NCBI GenBank assembly: GCA_016617855.1
Contig: JAECUM010000843.1
Location: 124,001-188,000, forward strand
Reading direction: 5' to 3'
DNA length: 64,000 nt
DNA from: Megalonaias nervosa
Lineage: Eukaryota > Mollusca > Bivalvia > Unionida > Unionidae
Shown: piece by piece, positions 49,938-59,480 of the stretch
Position numbering within the stretch: the first letter of the stretch is position 1
Layout: every line of letters begins with the position of its first letter
Notes under the pieces: model-generated
Databases searched by the model: none
What the model saw: only the letters and a program-made list of their open reading frames with translations
What the model was told of the DNA's origin: nothing
Made by a program: the position numbers and the translations under genes

Positions 49938-50558
49938 TTAGATATATTCAAATATTATCGGCTGATCATATTTTATTGAAAATGTAGATTTTTGTATATG
50001 ATCAGCTACATGTTTTATTGATTGTGGATGTATGCTAAAATGTTTTGCAGCCGCATACATTGATGGGAAAGTTATTTCTTGGTCTGTTTCTACATTTATG
50101 GATATAATAGCTCTCTTTTTAAATACTTTTCATTTTCCAGTATTTCCAAGTGCAGAATTCTGACTTTGTGTAATAGATTGCAGGTTAGATAGATTATTAT
50201 TCTGGGAATCTCCATCAATGTGATCAATTATGAGTCCATTTCTAACTACTCCACGAAAACATTCGAATATGAATACATGTGATAAGTATTTTTTTCCCCT
50301 AGCAACAGTAAATATAAAATAACCTTTATTATTAAGACTACCGACTGGTTTTTTCAATCTGCAGTGTCTGATTTAACCATCTCGGGATGCTTCATAATTT
50401 GTATATACTGGTTGTTTAACAAATTCGTGTTTATTACGAAATGCTTCTTTTCTTAATTCTCTTATAAAGTTTTTGTCGATATCATCATCGTGGGTCTGAT
50501 TTGTTTGATTCATTATATATAAATTACATTTGTTTAAATCATTATTTGTCTGATTCAT
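49938..50558 (-). pseudogene. HNH endonuclease with C-terminal helix-turn-helix (two in-frame stops)
   Basis: One minus-strand frame of about 206 codons from ATG 50558, broken by TAA at 50373 and TGA at 50130. The core shows HVFIFECFRGVVRNGLIIDH and DGDSQNNNLSNLQSITQSQN, the phage-type HNH fold (H...EC..G......IDHIDGD..NN...NL). After the TGA the same frame continues with a module reading FPSMYAAAKHFSIHPQSIKH, typical of the NUMOD/IENR helix-turn-helix of homing endonucleases. It could be a free-standing homing-type nuclease parasitising the virus or a viral recombination nuclease. Both stops need only one C-to-T change from CAA or CGA. Confidence 0.8.
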
Positions 50559-50572
50559 TTTATATAATAACA

Positions 50573-50902
50573 TTATTTGTCTAAATCATTGTTTCGAAAT
50601 CTGGTCAGATAATCTTCTACGGTTTGTATAGGAGATTTACCTGACGATGTATTATTTTTTTTGTCATAATATCGTTTTAATTCCCTGTATTTTTTCTGCC
50701 ACATTTTAAACACAATTGAGTTTTTCCTCTGACTCCAACACCACATTGCACACATGGTATTGGTCCTGTACTTCCATTTTTGATACTTTGCGCATGATTT
50801 CCACAGTATTTGTTCACGCACGATTTATTACAAGGAGAAGTATGTCCAATTTTAAGCCAAGCACATTTGTTCTTTGTTTCAAGCGTTATATATATATACT
50901 AA
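50573..50902 (-). pseudogene. Cys-rich zinc-binding protein (start missing, probable frameshift)
   Basis: A frame open from about 50902 to TAA 50677 carries KCAWLKIGHTSPCNKSCVNK, YCGNHAQSIKNG, PCVQCGVGVRGKTQLCLKCG: several CxxC or CxxxC pairs plus His, which fits two zinc sites. No ATG is present in this frame. After 50690 a different frame, ending at 50573 (SPIQTVEDYLTRFRNNDLDK), looks like its natural C-terminus, so a frameshift is likely. I recall similar Cys-rich proteins in animal Polinton-like elements but know no function. It is divergent from the polymerase gene, whose start at 50933 is only about 30 bp away. Confidence 0.6.
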
Positions 50903-50932
50903 AATTTTAATTTAAATATTTGTCTTAATTAT

Positions 50933-53900
50933 ATGAACGAATTATCGGCAACTGAACCTAAAAGAGCTAGATTTGATCTTGAGAGACTATCAGAATATAA
51001 ATTTAGTACTTTGATGCAAGATCTGGCATTAACGGATGAGGATATAACCGAACGTGTCCGTGAAGCCAAGAATGAATTTCGTAATAATGGTGCTGCTCAT
51101 GTATGGTCAACATTCAGAATCGGAAATGTTACTAATATAATGAATGACAAACGAGGAAAAGCAATTATTACTCACCTTGATGATCAAAAATATTTTATTT
51201 TAATAAAATTTATTGTAAATACAGAAGAAAATACTTGGATTATTCGTGACAAGCGTGATCCAGTACGCATACAGTCAGGAAATAATATTGTTCTTTTGAG
51301 TAATAAATCTAAACCCGGAATACTAACCGGTGTTGACAAATTATATTATGAACGTGCATATCCAGTTACTGCGGTTGTATATGCAATATATCCGCTGAAT
51401 AATAAACCTGACGTCAATAATCTTAAGCCGATGAGACTGTCAGAGTCAAGAATAAACTGTGTAGCTGAACGAGTTACAGAACATTTCATAAACGCGATAC
51501 GTGGTAATGGTTTAACAGATTTACGACGTAAAAAAATAAATACATGGGCAGAATCAGTTAAAGATACTGGAGCATCTATTAAAGATGTTGCTGATCTAGA
51601 AAAGAAATTAAGATTTCCAATAACAGTGAAGACGCTGACAGGAGAGATTTTATATAAACCAAAATACATACAAAATGGAGCTCCTATAGATATTATTGAT
51701 CATAATTCGCATGCATGGACCTCAGCAGTAACAATATTTCCACGAGATAGAGCGGTTAAATTTTATGATGGATATATATTTGATTTTATCAAAAATATCA
51801 GTAAAAGTGACCCTGTATCCGTTTGGTTATTTCAAAGTTCAGAATATGATTATTACGATCAATTTGTACGGCCTAATGGTGATATTTACCGTACAGAATC
51901 TCTTAATGTAGAAATGGAACATCTTGCACTGAAATATACTTCAGACGATGTCAAAGTTAGACAGTTATTAAATAATTGTTTTACAGTTCCATCTGTAGCG
52001 GCTCATTTCGCTCAGGAGAAAAATTTATGGAAACCAACACGATCGGAATTTCTTGAAGATATCCAGAAAAGCTGCGTAGAATATGGACACGGAGGATTGT
52101 GGAATACTAAATATAAGTATAATGACGTTATATCCGTTGATATGGTAGCGTGTTATCCTGGAAGTTTTCTTGGATACGGAGAATGTTCTGAATACTTTAA
52201 GAGATTCGGACATCTATCACACAAGATGACCAGGGTTGCGATAAACGGACATTTACCAGAATTTGACTTAACCGGATTTGCTCATGTAGAATCATTTGAG
52301 TTTGCAGAAAATCTCCATCCGATTACCTAAGTTTGGTTTGGAAGACATTTTTCAGAAAAATGTTGGGTTCCAATAGTACTATTGCGATATATGCTTGATG
52401 TTGGAATTTTAATATCTTTACAGGTGAGTGAGGCAATTATATCGTATCAGTCACAGAAGCAAGTTTGGTTACCAGAACCGGATAGATTTAATATCAATGA
52501 TGCCAGGAAAGAATTTCCTGATCTTAATGAAGATGACATTATTAAAATTACTAATAATATACGTAAATGCAGGGACGAGCACGATGAAAAACTTGCAAAA
52601 GATCTTGGTAGAGAGATAATTGGTAAATTTACTCAAGGAGGAGCATATGATCATAAAAGACACTGTACAAGATTGATTATGGACGATGCTGAACTCGATT
52701 TTATAATCGCTGATACAACGGAAAAAAAACACATTTATAAATCGGAGTAATGCTTATTTGTCAGACGGAACCAAACTAGGTACAATTGTGAGTTATCTTG
52801 ATGGTGACTCACCGCAATTTACTCATTTAAGATCATCTATGTTGGCATATGTTTCTATAAATCTAATGTCTATGATAAATAGATTTCCTTGTGATGCTGT
52901 CAGAGTAGCAACGGATTCGTTTTATATAAATAAAAAATATACAGATTTGTTAAAACCGTTACTTGGTAATGGTGAATGGGGATCATGGAGAATAAAACAA
53001 GAAAATATACTTAGTTATTCTGAATCTGCCGACGTTGAAATTAAGGAAATATATTACAAAAATAATAATCAAGTATCAAAGTCATTATCACCATCTGTAT
53101 ATGATCCTGTGGCTAGACATAAAACTGTTTATCTTAACGGATGCGGTGGTTCAGGTAAAACAACGCGTGTGATTAAATTATTATGAATAATAATTCAGAT
53201 ATAATTGTTTTGACACCGAAACATAAACTCGCCAGGGAGATAAAAGAGCGAGGAGTAAAATCATGTACATATCATAGTTTCTTCAGATAATGTGGAGACA
53301 CATGGACTCCTGAGCGAATGGGTGAGAAATATATACCTAAATATATTATATGGGACGAGATATGCACGGTGTCGTTAGATTATTATGAAGAAATAAATGA
53401 TGACCATAGAACTATTGATGAACCGCTAAGGAGTTTAAAAGATTAATCAGACTACAGCCGGATAAAATACAATGTGAAATAATGCGAGGAGTAATTCCAG
53501 AGACTTCTATGAATGATTTTCTACATTTATGGAATCCCGCTGATTTAATAGTTGCAAGTAGAAAGATAGTTCGTGATGAACTACAGGATAAATTATTTCT
53601 GTTACATAAAGAAAAGTTTTCAGATCTACCTGTACCTTTGTGTTATCGCCCAGCAGATACTCGACGACAGAATATTGATGTTGAAATTCCTGGTGGTGGA
53701 ATACAGAATCTTGTCTTGAATGATATTATTTTAGTCGATATTAATAATGTTGAGAATGCGCTGAGTATGAATAAATCACCGTGGACGTTAGGATACGCTA
53801 TAACTATTCACTCGTCACAGGGGTTAACTATTTCTGATACAAATATCTGGATTATAGATGATCGGATCAAATGGTCAAATTTAGTCTATCTCACAGTTTC

Positions 53901-54314
53901 TCGAGTTAGAAGAATATCTCAACTACATAGGGTTATTATGAATTTTACAGAAAATAATAATCAAACTGTTAATAATGACGTAATAAGAAAAGAACTATCT
54001 GGTTATAAACAATGTGACAAAAAACAAATCGTGACTTTGATATTGAGACTGAATTTATTATAACACTAAAACAGCGACAGAATAATCATTGTGCAAGCTG
54101 TAACTGTAATATGTTATGGCAATATTCGAATAATAATCCAAGACAATTTACCGTAGACAGAATTAATAGTGATCTTGGTCATACACGTGATAATGTGATG
54201 CTGACCTGTCTTGAATGCAATCGACGTAGAGGTTCTGGTTATGTAATTGTATGTGGTGGTAATTGTGTGTCTTTAGGAATTACCTGTAATTGTTCACATA
54301 CAAATCCACGTTGA
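50933..54314 (+). pseudogene. PolB DNA polymerase-SF1 helicase-HNH nuclease fusion (multiply broken)
   Basis: One gene of roughly 1,100 codons over four frame segments. The N-terminal part (50933-52330) runs from a charged start to polymerase motif A, SVDMVACYPGS. After TAA 52328 the frame continues to 52750. Following a frameshift, 52758-53186 has SYLDGDSPQFTHLRSSMLAY and motif C-like VRVATDSFYI, then Walker A NGCGGSGKTTR. After a frameshift at 53183, CTYHSFFR and Walker B-like YIIWDEICTV follow, with a TAA at 53287. The segment that should hold SF1 motif III appears deleted near 53370. After another shift (about 53430), HSSQGLTI and YLTVSRVRR are helicase motifs V and VI. A last shift near 54020 leads to CASCN, VDRINSDLGHTRDN and CLECNRRRG, a zinc HNH nuclease. 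It would replicate the provirus. Confidence 0.82.
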
Positions 54315-55211
54315 GGGGCTGTAGAATCTAATCTATAGATTGGAGGTCTACCTGTGGATCTAACTACACTAGAAATTGTATGTGTAGTCACATTCCAGAT
54401 AGGATCAGTTGCTCTTTTTTTACCACCTTCAAGTTCGCCAGGTTCATATAAATATCTTACAGTTACATTACCTAATACTGGTTGAGGTTGTTGTCTGTCA
54501 TCGCTACGGGGTATATATTTTTTTGTAATCGCATTAGAAGGTTTCATGGAAGTTGAACGAGTAATTTCGTTATTTAACGCAACTATCACACTTGGTAACC
54601 TTGCAACCCATTCACGAGATCTCTCACCGGACTTAAAGTCAGTAGATATTTCCTTTGCGTATTGGTATCCAAATAACCGCTCGGCAAGTGTTCGATTAAA
54701 TCGTTCAACAATTGCCTGATCACGATGAATTTCAGTATGTCCTCGTCTGCTTTTAACGTCTTCATCAACGATAATACTGCACCAAGAAATTCTTTGCCAG
54801 GATCAACCTGTAATAATTGTGGCCATCGCAAAGGTCCTCGCTGATAAATTCGTTCAAACGCAGATGCAACTTCAGATGCTGTCTTTGTTGATAATGGTTC
54901 CGCTTCTTTATATCTACTTGCAACATCAACGACAGTTAATGCGTATTTGTATGTGCGTGATTGACGTTTACCAATTTTAATGGCATCGTGTGGTAAAAAT
55001 AAAATATCTGCTTGATGAACTTCATTAGGGACGCTGACATCAAAATGTGCATATTGAATTTTTTAGGTGGTGGTAGATAAATTTGCCATATTGCCTGTCG
55101 TGCTAACCACGCTGCAGCAACAGAACGTGAAACTTTTGCTGCTTCAGATAATTTAGTAATCGCTGATCTACCTCTCCAATATCCTCTTGGGCTATAATAA
55201 ATGGATTCCAT
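54239..55211 (-). pseudogene. Polinton integrase, retroviral rve/DDE type (two frameshifts)
   Basis: Three frame segments on the minus strand. From ATG 55211: IYYSPRGYWRGRSAITKLSE and ARQAIWQIYLPPP, the typical Polinton integrase start. After a shift near 55060: HQADILFLPHD, YALTVVDVASRYKEAEPL (first catalytic Asp) and LLQVDPGKEF (second Asp). After a second shift near 54775: HRDQAIVERFNRTL (catalytic Glu), REWVARLP, then the C-terminal part with PGELEGGKKRATDPIW and GFVCEQLQVIP. All three D-D-E residues survive, split over two frames. It would insert the viral DNA into the host genome. It ends tail-to-tail with the polymerase fusion gene, whose 3' end overlaps it. Confidence 0.92.
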
Positions 55212-55227
55212 TATAATATTTATATAA

Positions 55228-55728
55228 TTAATTACCAGCCCCTAACATTATTTTACTTTTCATGGCAGATTTTACTAGAAAACTAGCTAATTTATCTCTG
55301 ACAGATTTATTAGGTATAGAATTTAATGCATGAATCAATTTTACATCTGCGAGATGCCTTTGTTGTAAATCTTTACTTTTATACGCAACGTCATGAACAT
55401 GACAAGCTTGATCAATCTTATTTATTGGATACTCTCCTGATCTTGGTTGATCTTGATCATCAAGTCGGATATCAAGTCGAGTTCCAGGACCACAATAATT
55501 ATATCCAGGAAGATGTTTCTCACCGGGGTATTTAGCCCATGGAGTTCCTGGTAATTTTCCTAATAAAGCGGCAATATCTCCACCTGTCTTTGTTTTGACA
55601 AATTTGTATTTCTTCGTGCCACATTTTACACATTTGCCCGTCAGAGCACGTCGTTTATTCTTCGTTGTTATTGTAGTTAATTCAGCAGTAGGTGTAGTCG
55701 CTCTACACCGAACACAATATAGATCCAT
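55228..55728 (-). CDS. Zinc ribbon plus parvovirus-type phospholipase A2 protein
   Basis: 166 codons from ATG 55728, preferred over upstream codons because MDLYCVRC begins the zinc ribbon (CVRC ... CVKCG, residues about 4-42) and because the opposite gene starts 12 bp away. The C-terminal part holds the PLA2 signature: PGYNYCGPGT (Ca2+-binding loop) and IDQACHVHDVAYKS (catalytic His-Asp), followed by RHLADVKLIHAL. Family knowledge: this PLA2 type occurs in parvovirus VP1, where it opens endosomal membranes, and in some adintoviruses. The frame is intact with all key residues. Penetration of host membranes is the likely role. Confidence 0.9.
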   Translation of the reverse strand: MDLYCVRCRATTPTAELTTITTKNKRRALTGKCVKCGTKKYKFVKTKTGGDIAALLGKLPGTPWAKYPGEKHLPGYNYCGPGTRLDIRLDDQDQPRSGEYPINKIDQACHVHDVAYKSKDLQQRHLADVKLIHALNSIPNKSVRDKLASFLVKSAMKSKIMLGAGN

Positions 55729-55740
55729 ATTATTTATTAT
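55729..55740. promoter_or_regulatory. 12-bp divergent intergenic region (shared promoter)
   Basis: Only attatttattat separates the start codons of the PLA2 gene and the packaging ATPase gene. Promoter elements for either gene must therefore lie here or inside the opposite coding sequence. The TATT motifs are TATA-like, but no initiator is provable. Confidence 0.5.
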
Positions 55741-56409
55741 ATGGATATAATTGACTTTTCGGCGACACGAAAACAGGAGCCAGTAAAGCATCACCCAGCA
55801 TTACCAGATTCGATAAGGATGATTATAATAGGTCCATCTGGATCGGGTAAAACACAACTATTACTAAATTTAATAATGCGATGGTTAAAATGGAGTAAAC
55901 TGTATTTAGTAGCACCATCTGTAGATGATCAACACTGTTACGAAGTACTTAAAGATTTTAATGAAAAAGCGAAATTGCTGAATGAAGACGGTGATGATGT
56001 TGTTGACTTTATCACCGATATTGATGAGGCTCCATCTGTAGATGACCTAGATGGATTTATTAGTAATTTAGTGGTGTACGATGACGTTATGTTGGATAAG
56101 CAGACGAATCCAGCTAGAATATTTTCTCGAGGTAGACACAAGAATACAGATGTTATATACGTCACTCAGCGTTACACACAAATACCTAAAGTGATCAGAG
56201 ACAACTGCAATATTTTGGTTGTGTTTAATGGAGTAGATAATTATACTTTACAGAATATTTACTATACTTGGTGTTCAGGAGATATAGATATGATTAAATT
56301 TAAAAACTTTTTTGCTCAAGCACAAGCTGTTCCGTTTGGTTTTATTACAATAAATCTACATGATCCAAGATCCAGATATCGTATAGATCTAGATAAAATC
56401 TTTGGTTAA
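55741..56409 (+). CDS. FtsK/HerA-type genome-packaging ATPase (A32-like)
   Basis: 222 codons, complete and unbroken. Walker A IIIGPSGSGKTQ lies near residue 30, a Walker B-like LVVYDDVML near residue 117, and the following IYVTQRYTQIPKVIRDNCN contains the sensor Gln region. This is the A32-like packaging ATPase of Polintons, virophages and large DNA viruses, which pumps DNA into the preformed capsid. It starts 12 bp from the divergent PLA2 gene and ends 4 bp before the right inverted repeat, so it is the last gene of the element. It is the best preserved core gene here. Confidence 0.95.
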   Translation: MDIIDFSATRKQEPVKHHPALPDSIRMIIIGPSGSGKTQLLLNLIMRWLKWSKLYLVAPSVDDQHCYEVLKDFNEKAKLLNEDGDDVVDFITDIDEAPSVDDLDGFISNLVVYDDVMLDKQTNPARIFSRGRHKNTDVIYVTQRYTQIPKVIRDNCNILVVFNGVDNYTLQNIYYTWCSGDIDMIKFKNFFAQAQAVPFGFITINLHDPRSRYRIDLDKIFG

Positions 56410-56412
56410 TTA

Positions 56413-56681
56413 CAGCAGCAGGCAGGGTGGCCGACAAAAATTGAGTGACCCGCGAGTAAACTAAACGCATTATAACATAAAAAACAAAGATTCAAAAATA
56501 AAATAACAAAAATGAGCTAACCCAAACGATTTATTATTCGTTTTTCAAACTATACGGTAATAATAAAAGTTAGGAGGTTCGGTTTAGCGTTATTGACATT
56601 ATTTTTCAGCCCCTGTAGGAACCTTTATTTTATGAAAAACTTGCTCGAAACCAATTTGTAAGGTTCACCCTGCCTGCTGCT
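56413..56681 (-). repeat. Right terminal inverted repeat
   Basis: 269 bp, inverted relative to the left repeat. The inner end is cagcagcaggcagggtgg and the outer end is gttcaccctgcctgctgct. Shared internal blocks include attgagtgacccgcgagtaa and cagcccctgtaggaaccttt. A few bases beyond the inner end also mirror the left side (gtaa.ttaa). Confidence 0.95.
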
Positions 56682-57603
56682 CAAAAATAGAATTGCTATA
56701 GGAAATAAAATATTTCCCGATATAGCAGATGATTTGCGTTATTCCCCCAGACCAGTAGAAAAGAAATTAAATATAGATTTTATTAAATCATTCAGAAATA
56801 TAATTGTGCCTGAGTATATATTAACACGCAATAATATACTAAATCTGTTTACGAGCCTAACACAATATTACGACAAAGATATAAAACAGTAAATAATTGA
56901 AAATATTAATGATCTAACGCATGTTCTCTTGGACCTGAAAGACGTCAACGAAGTTATATTTGCAAATATAAAAATCTACCATGAATTAGAACTGTTATTT
57001 GAAAAACATTATAGAATATCATTTAGTGAACAGAGTGATAACGTACTTTTGCCTGAACTTGAATTCGATAAAGGGAATCCAATCGGCTAAATAGTTAATG
57101 ATCATTTTCCAAGGGTTCTCGAATCATGGAAAAGATTAAATACACCGCCAGGTATACCCAGACACAACAACGATTCCTACGGTGGAGGTCGTCGTATCTC
57201 ACCTGGTATTGTAAATATCATATCAACGATCGCAGTCAATCTTGTATGTGATGTAATATGTGATGTAATAGATGGCAGTTATCAAGTAGATCTTGAAAAA
57301 TCTAACCAAGCTCAACAAGGATACATCTTATATTCATTTACCCCTCAAGTCCCACCAGGATATTTAATTACGGCAGGACCAATTAATGTTGTTTATTTGC
57401 GATGTCATAATCCGCTATTTTCTCACCCATGCGACAGAGAAATCTAGCTGTTTTGCTAACCTTACTTTTCTTATCTCAGTCTGGTTATCTCAGTCCGGTT
57501 GTCTCGGTCTAGTTGTCCACGCGCTAGGGACTACTTTTAAAAAATAAACCTTTGTTGTCTTCTGCTATGCCTGACGTAGTTGTTCTAAAATCAAACAACA
57601 GCG

Positions 57604-57640
<37 letters not shown>

Positions 57641-57782
57641 ACAAACAAATATATAACAAAACAACATAGTAATTTAAGGACTCTCCATTTTTGAGAAAAC
57701 ACCATACAAGACATTTCGAGAGAGACAGACAGACACATGCACGTACACGATGTTGAGCTTTTTGGTATAAAATAGGTCGTTC

Positions 57783-57990
57783 CACACAGCATAATCAGTT
57801 TTATCCTATCTGCAAGCCTGACTCAGTACATTTTCAGGTCAGCGTCATTAAATGTAGCTAAAGCTACCTAACTATTTTTGAATACTTCGTGTGAAACAAA
57901 TTATATACTATTAGCTACATTTAATGACGATGACCTGAAAATTGACTGTGCTACAGACAGGATAAAATTCTCAATGCTGTGCGAAATGCA
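57783..57990. repeat. Fold-back element, ~85-bp arms
   Basis: The left arm includes cacagcataatcagttttatcct and tcaggtcagcgtcattaaatgtagcta; the right arm has tagctacatttaatgacgatgacctga and aggataaaattctcaatgctgtg. The two arms are inverted over most of their length around a ~40-bp loop. Confidence 0.85.
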
Positions 57991-58867
57991 CTATGACAGA
58001 AAACACTGATCTATGCACATAGCCTATAGACCTATGCACTTCATATTCTTCCAAAGCTGTTAACAACTACAGAAAACTTAGTAACAGCCAGAAATGTGTT
58101 ATGTCAAACATGCTTTATTCTATTTTTGTTAAGCATCTCCATTGCGCCCCAGTTGAATCAAAAATATACCTAAAATATTTAATGACAAATAATGCACTTA
58201 CCAGCCAGAAGGAATCATTTATCCGTCGACACATTAATCCGTAAGAAAATTTCACTGTAACACTTGCCATATTTCAAAGAGAGAAAAATAAATTTTCAAC
58301 GAATCAGTGAACTTGAAAGTTTAGCACATGGTTATCAGCTGGGTCCGTATTTGGAGGGTCTTTTATACATGGAGGTACTTTTACAATCAATATTAATTAC
58401 AACACAAGTATGTCACAAACAGTTTCACCTCCTCTAAAGATAGTGATAGTGACACGGATCTCTAATTACCCGCGAATAACCCAAGCACGGACACTCATGC
58501 TACATGTATTTACACTACAACAGGGCTGTGGGCCGAGTACAGTTTCATTATGTACAATTTAATTTTCTAAATTGGAACTAATGAAAATGAAACATTTTCT
58601 TGTAATAAATATTAAGTATTTATTGTTAATTTCATATAACATCCATATATTAAATGTGATGATACCTAAAAACTATGCAACGTTTAATGTTGTTATTTTG
58701 TTTTGACTCACGCATAAAAACTGTGTACTTCGGATGACACGTCACGCCACAGTCCTCATTAACATATTTGTATTAATGCACCGCATGTAAACATTGGCGC
58801 GTGAACTATATTGAACAAGTAACGGTATTCTTTCTTACTTTAAAGGATAATATTGGGTGAGAAAAAG

Positions 58868-59015
58868 AATCTACGTTGGGATTTGGACCAAGACAAGGAA
58901 ATCCCAGTCGCGGGGTTACATTATATGTCTCCCCACTCGTCAAGCCTCGTGGGGAGACAAATAATGTAACCCCTTGACTGGGATTTCCTTGTCTCGGTCC
59001 AAACCCCAACATAGA
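58868..59015. repeat. Near-perfect long hairpin
   Basis: Arms of about 65 bp: ggaaatcccagtcgcggggttacatta and gtctccccac on the left mirror gtggggagac and taatgtaaccccttgactgggatttcc on the right. The loop is only about 13 bases. It has no coding content and is MITE-like. Confidence 0.9.
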
Positions 59016-59159
59016 TTCTATATGTCAAGGATACATTTCAAACTTACTGACCAGATGGGACACCTTCTGGATTTGAGGAATGAGGTTTTGGTTATTAATC
59101 TGTATGTGCGTTTGTAGAATAATACAACAGTTAACGAAAACATATTATTACAGTTGTAT

Positions 59160-59480
59160 GTGATAGAGATCAGGTTCAAATTCTTACACTGAATCTGATT
59201 CAGAATCAATATTATAATCAGAATAAAAAATAATCTGATTTTGAATAAATATTATCAGAATCTGAGTAAATATTATTATCAGAATAAATATTATAATCTG
59301 ATTCTGAATAAATATTATTATCAGAATATAAATATCAGAATAAATATTATAATCTGAATAAATATTATAATCTGAGTAAATATTATTATCAGAATAAATA
59401 TTATAATCTGAGTAAATATTATTATCACGAATAAAAATTAATCAGATTCTAAGTAAATATTATAATCAGAGTAAATATTG
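59160..59480. repeat. AATCTGATTCTGA/AATAAATATTAT simple-repeat region
   Basis: Irregular tandem repetition of aatctgattctgaataaatatta and tatcagaataaatattat. It begins about 40 bases after the second penton stop. Similar aataatcagattctgaaataa sequence follows the first penton stop near 48140, supporting homology of the flanking viral DNA too. Confidence 0.8.

Larger units (their letters stand above)
40909..56681. mobile_element. Endogenous Polinton (Maverick)/adintovirus-like provirus, 15.8 kb
   Basis: Bounded by inverted repeats of about 270 bp whose ends read AGCAGCAGGCAGGG...CCTGCCTGCTGCT, consistent with the AG...CT ends of Polintons. Inside are the diagnostic genes: protein-primed-type PolB, retroviral-type integrase, FtsK/HerA-type ATPase, adenain-like protease, double-jelly-roll major capsid and single-jelly-roll penton-like protein. 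Capsid and maturation genes lie on the plus strand at the left; replication and integration genes lie at the right on both strands. Several genes are broken, so this copy cannot be autonomous. The 6 bp beside the two ends (cccaac, caaaaa) do not match, so no target duplication survives. Confidence 0.93.
57426..59022. mobile_element. 1.6-kb insertion in the second penton copy
   Basis: Defined by comparison with the intact layout at 48.0 kb. The flanks ctattttctca (left) and ctatatgtca (right) may be a decayed 9-10-bp target duplication. The interior has ttatctcagtctgg-type repeats at 57474, a CAA run at 57606-57647, a large fold-back at 57783-57990 and a hairpin at 58868-59015. No transposase-like frame was seen, so it may be several nested insertions. 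Confidence 0.6.
56685..59117 (+). pseudogene. Second, diverged penton-like gene copy outside the element, split by an insertion
   Basis: Directly after the right inverted repeat a frame reads through to about 57425 with TAA at 56890 and 57088. It contains YGGGRRISPGIVNIISTIAV, then QVDLEKSNQAQQGYILYSFT and PQVPPGYLI, matching the C-terminal domain of the penton-like gene at 47.5-48.1 kb. The missing end, FKLTDQMGHLLDLRNE, is found at 59028-59117 in line with the first copy. About 1.6 kb (57426-59022) separates the parts. Copies are clearly diverged at many codons, so this is a relative and not a recent duplication. The upstream 240 codons match the first copy only loosely. Confidence 0.85.
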
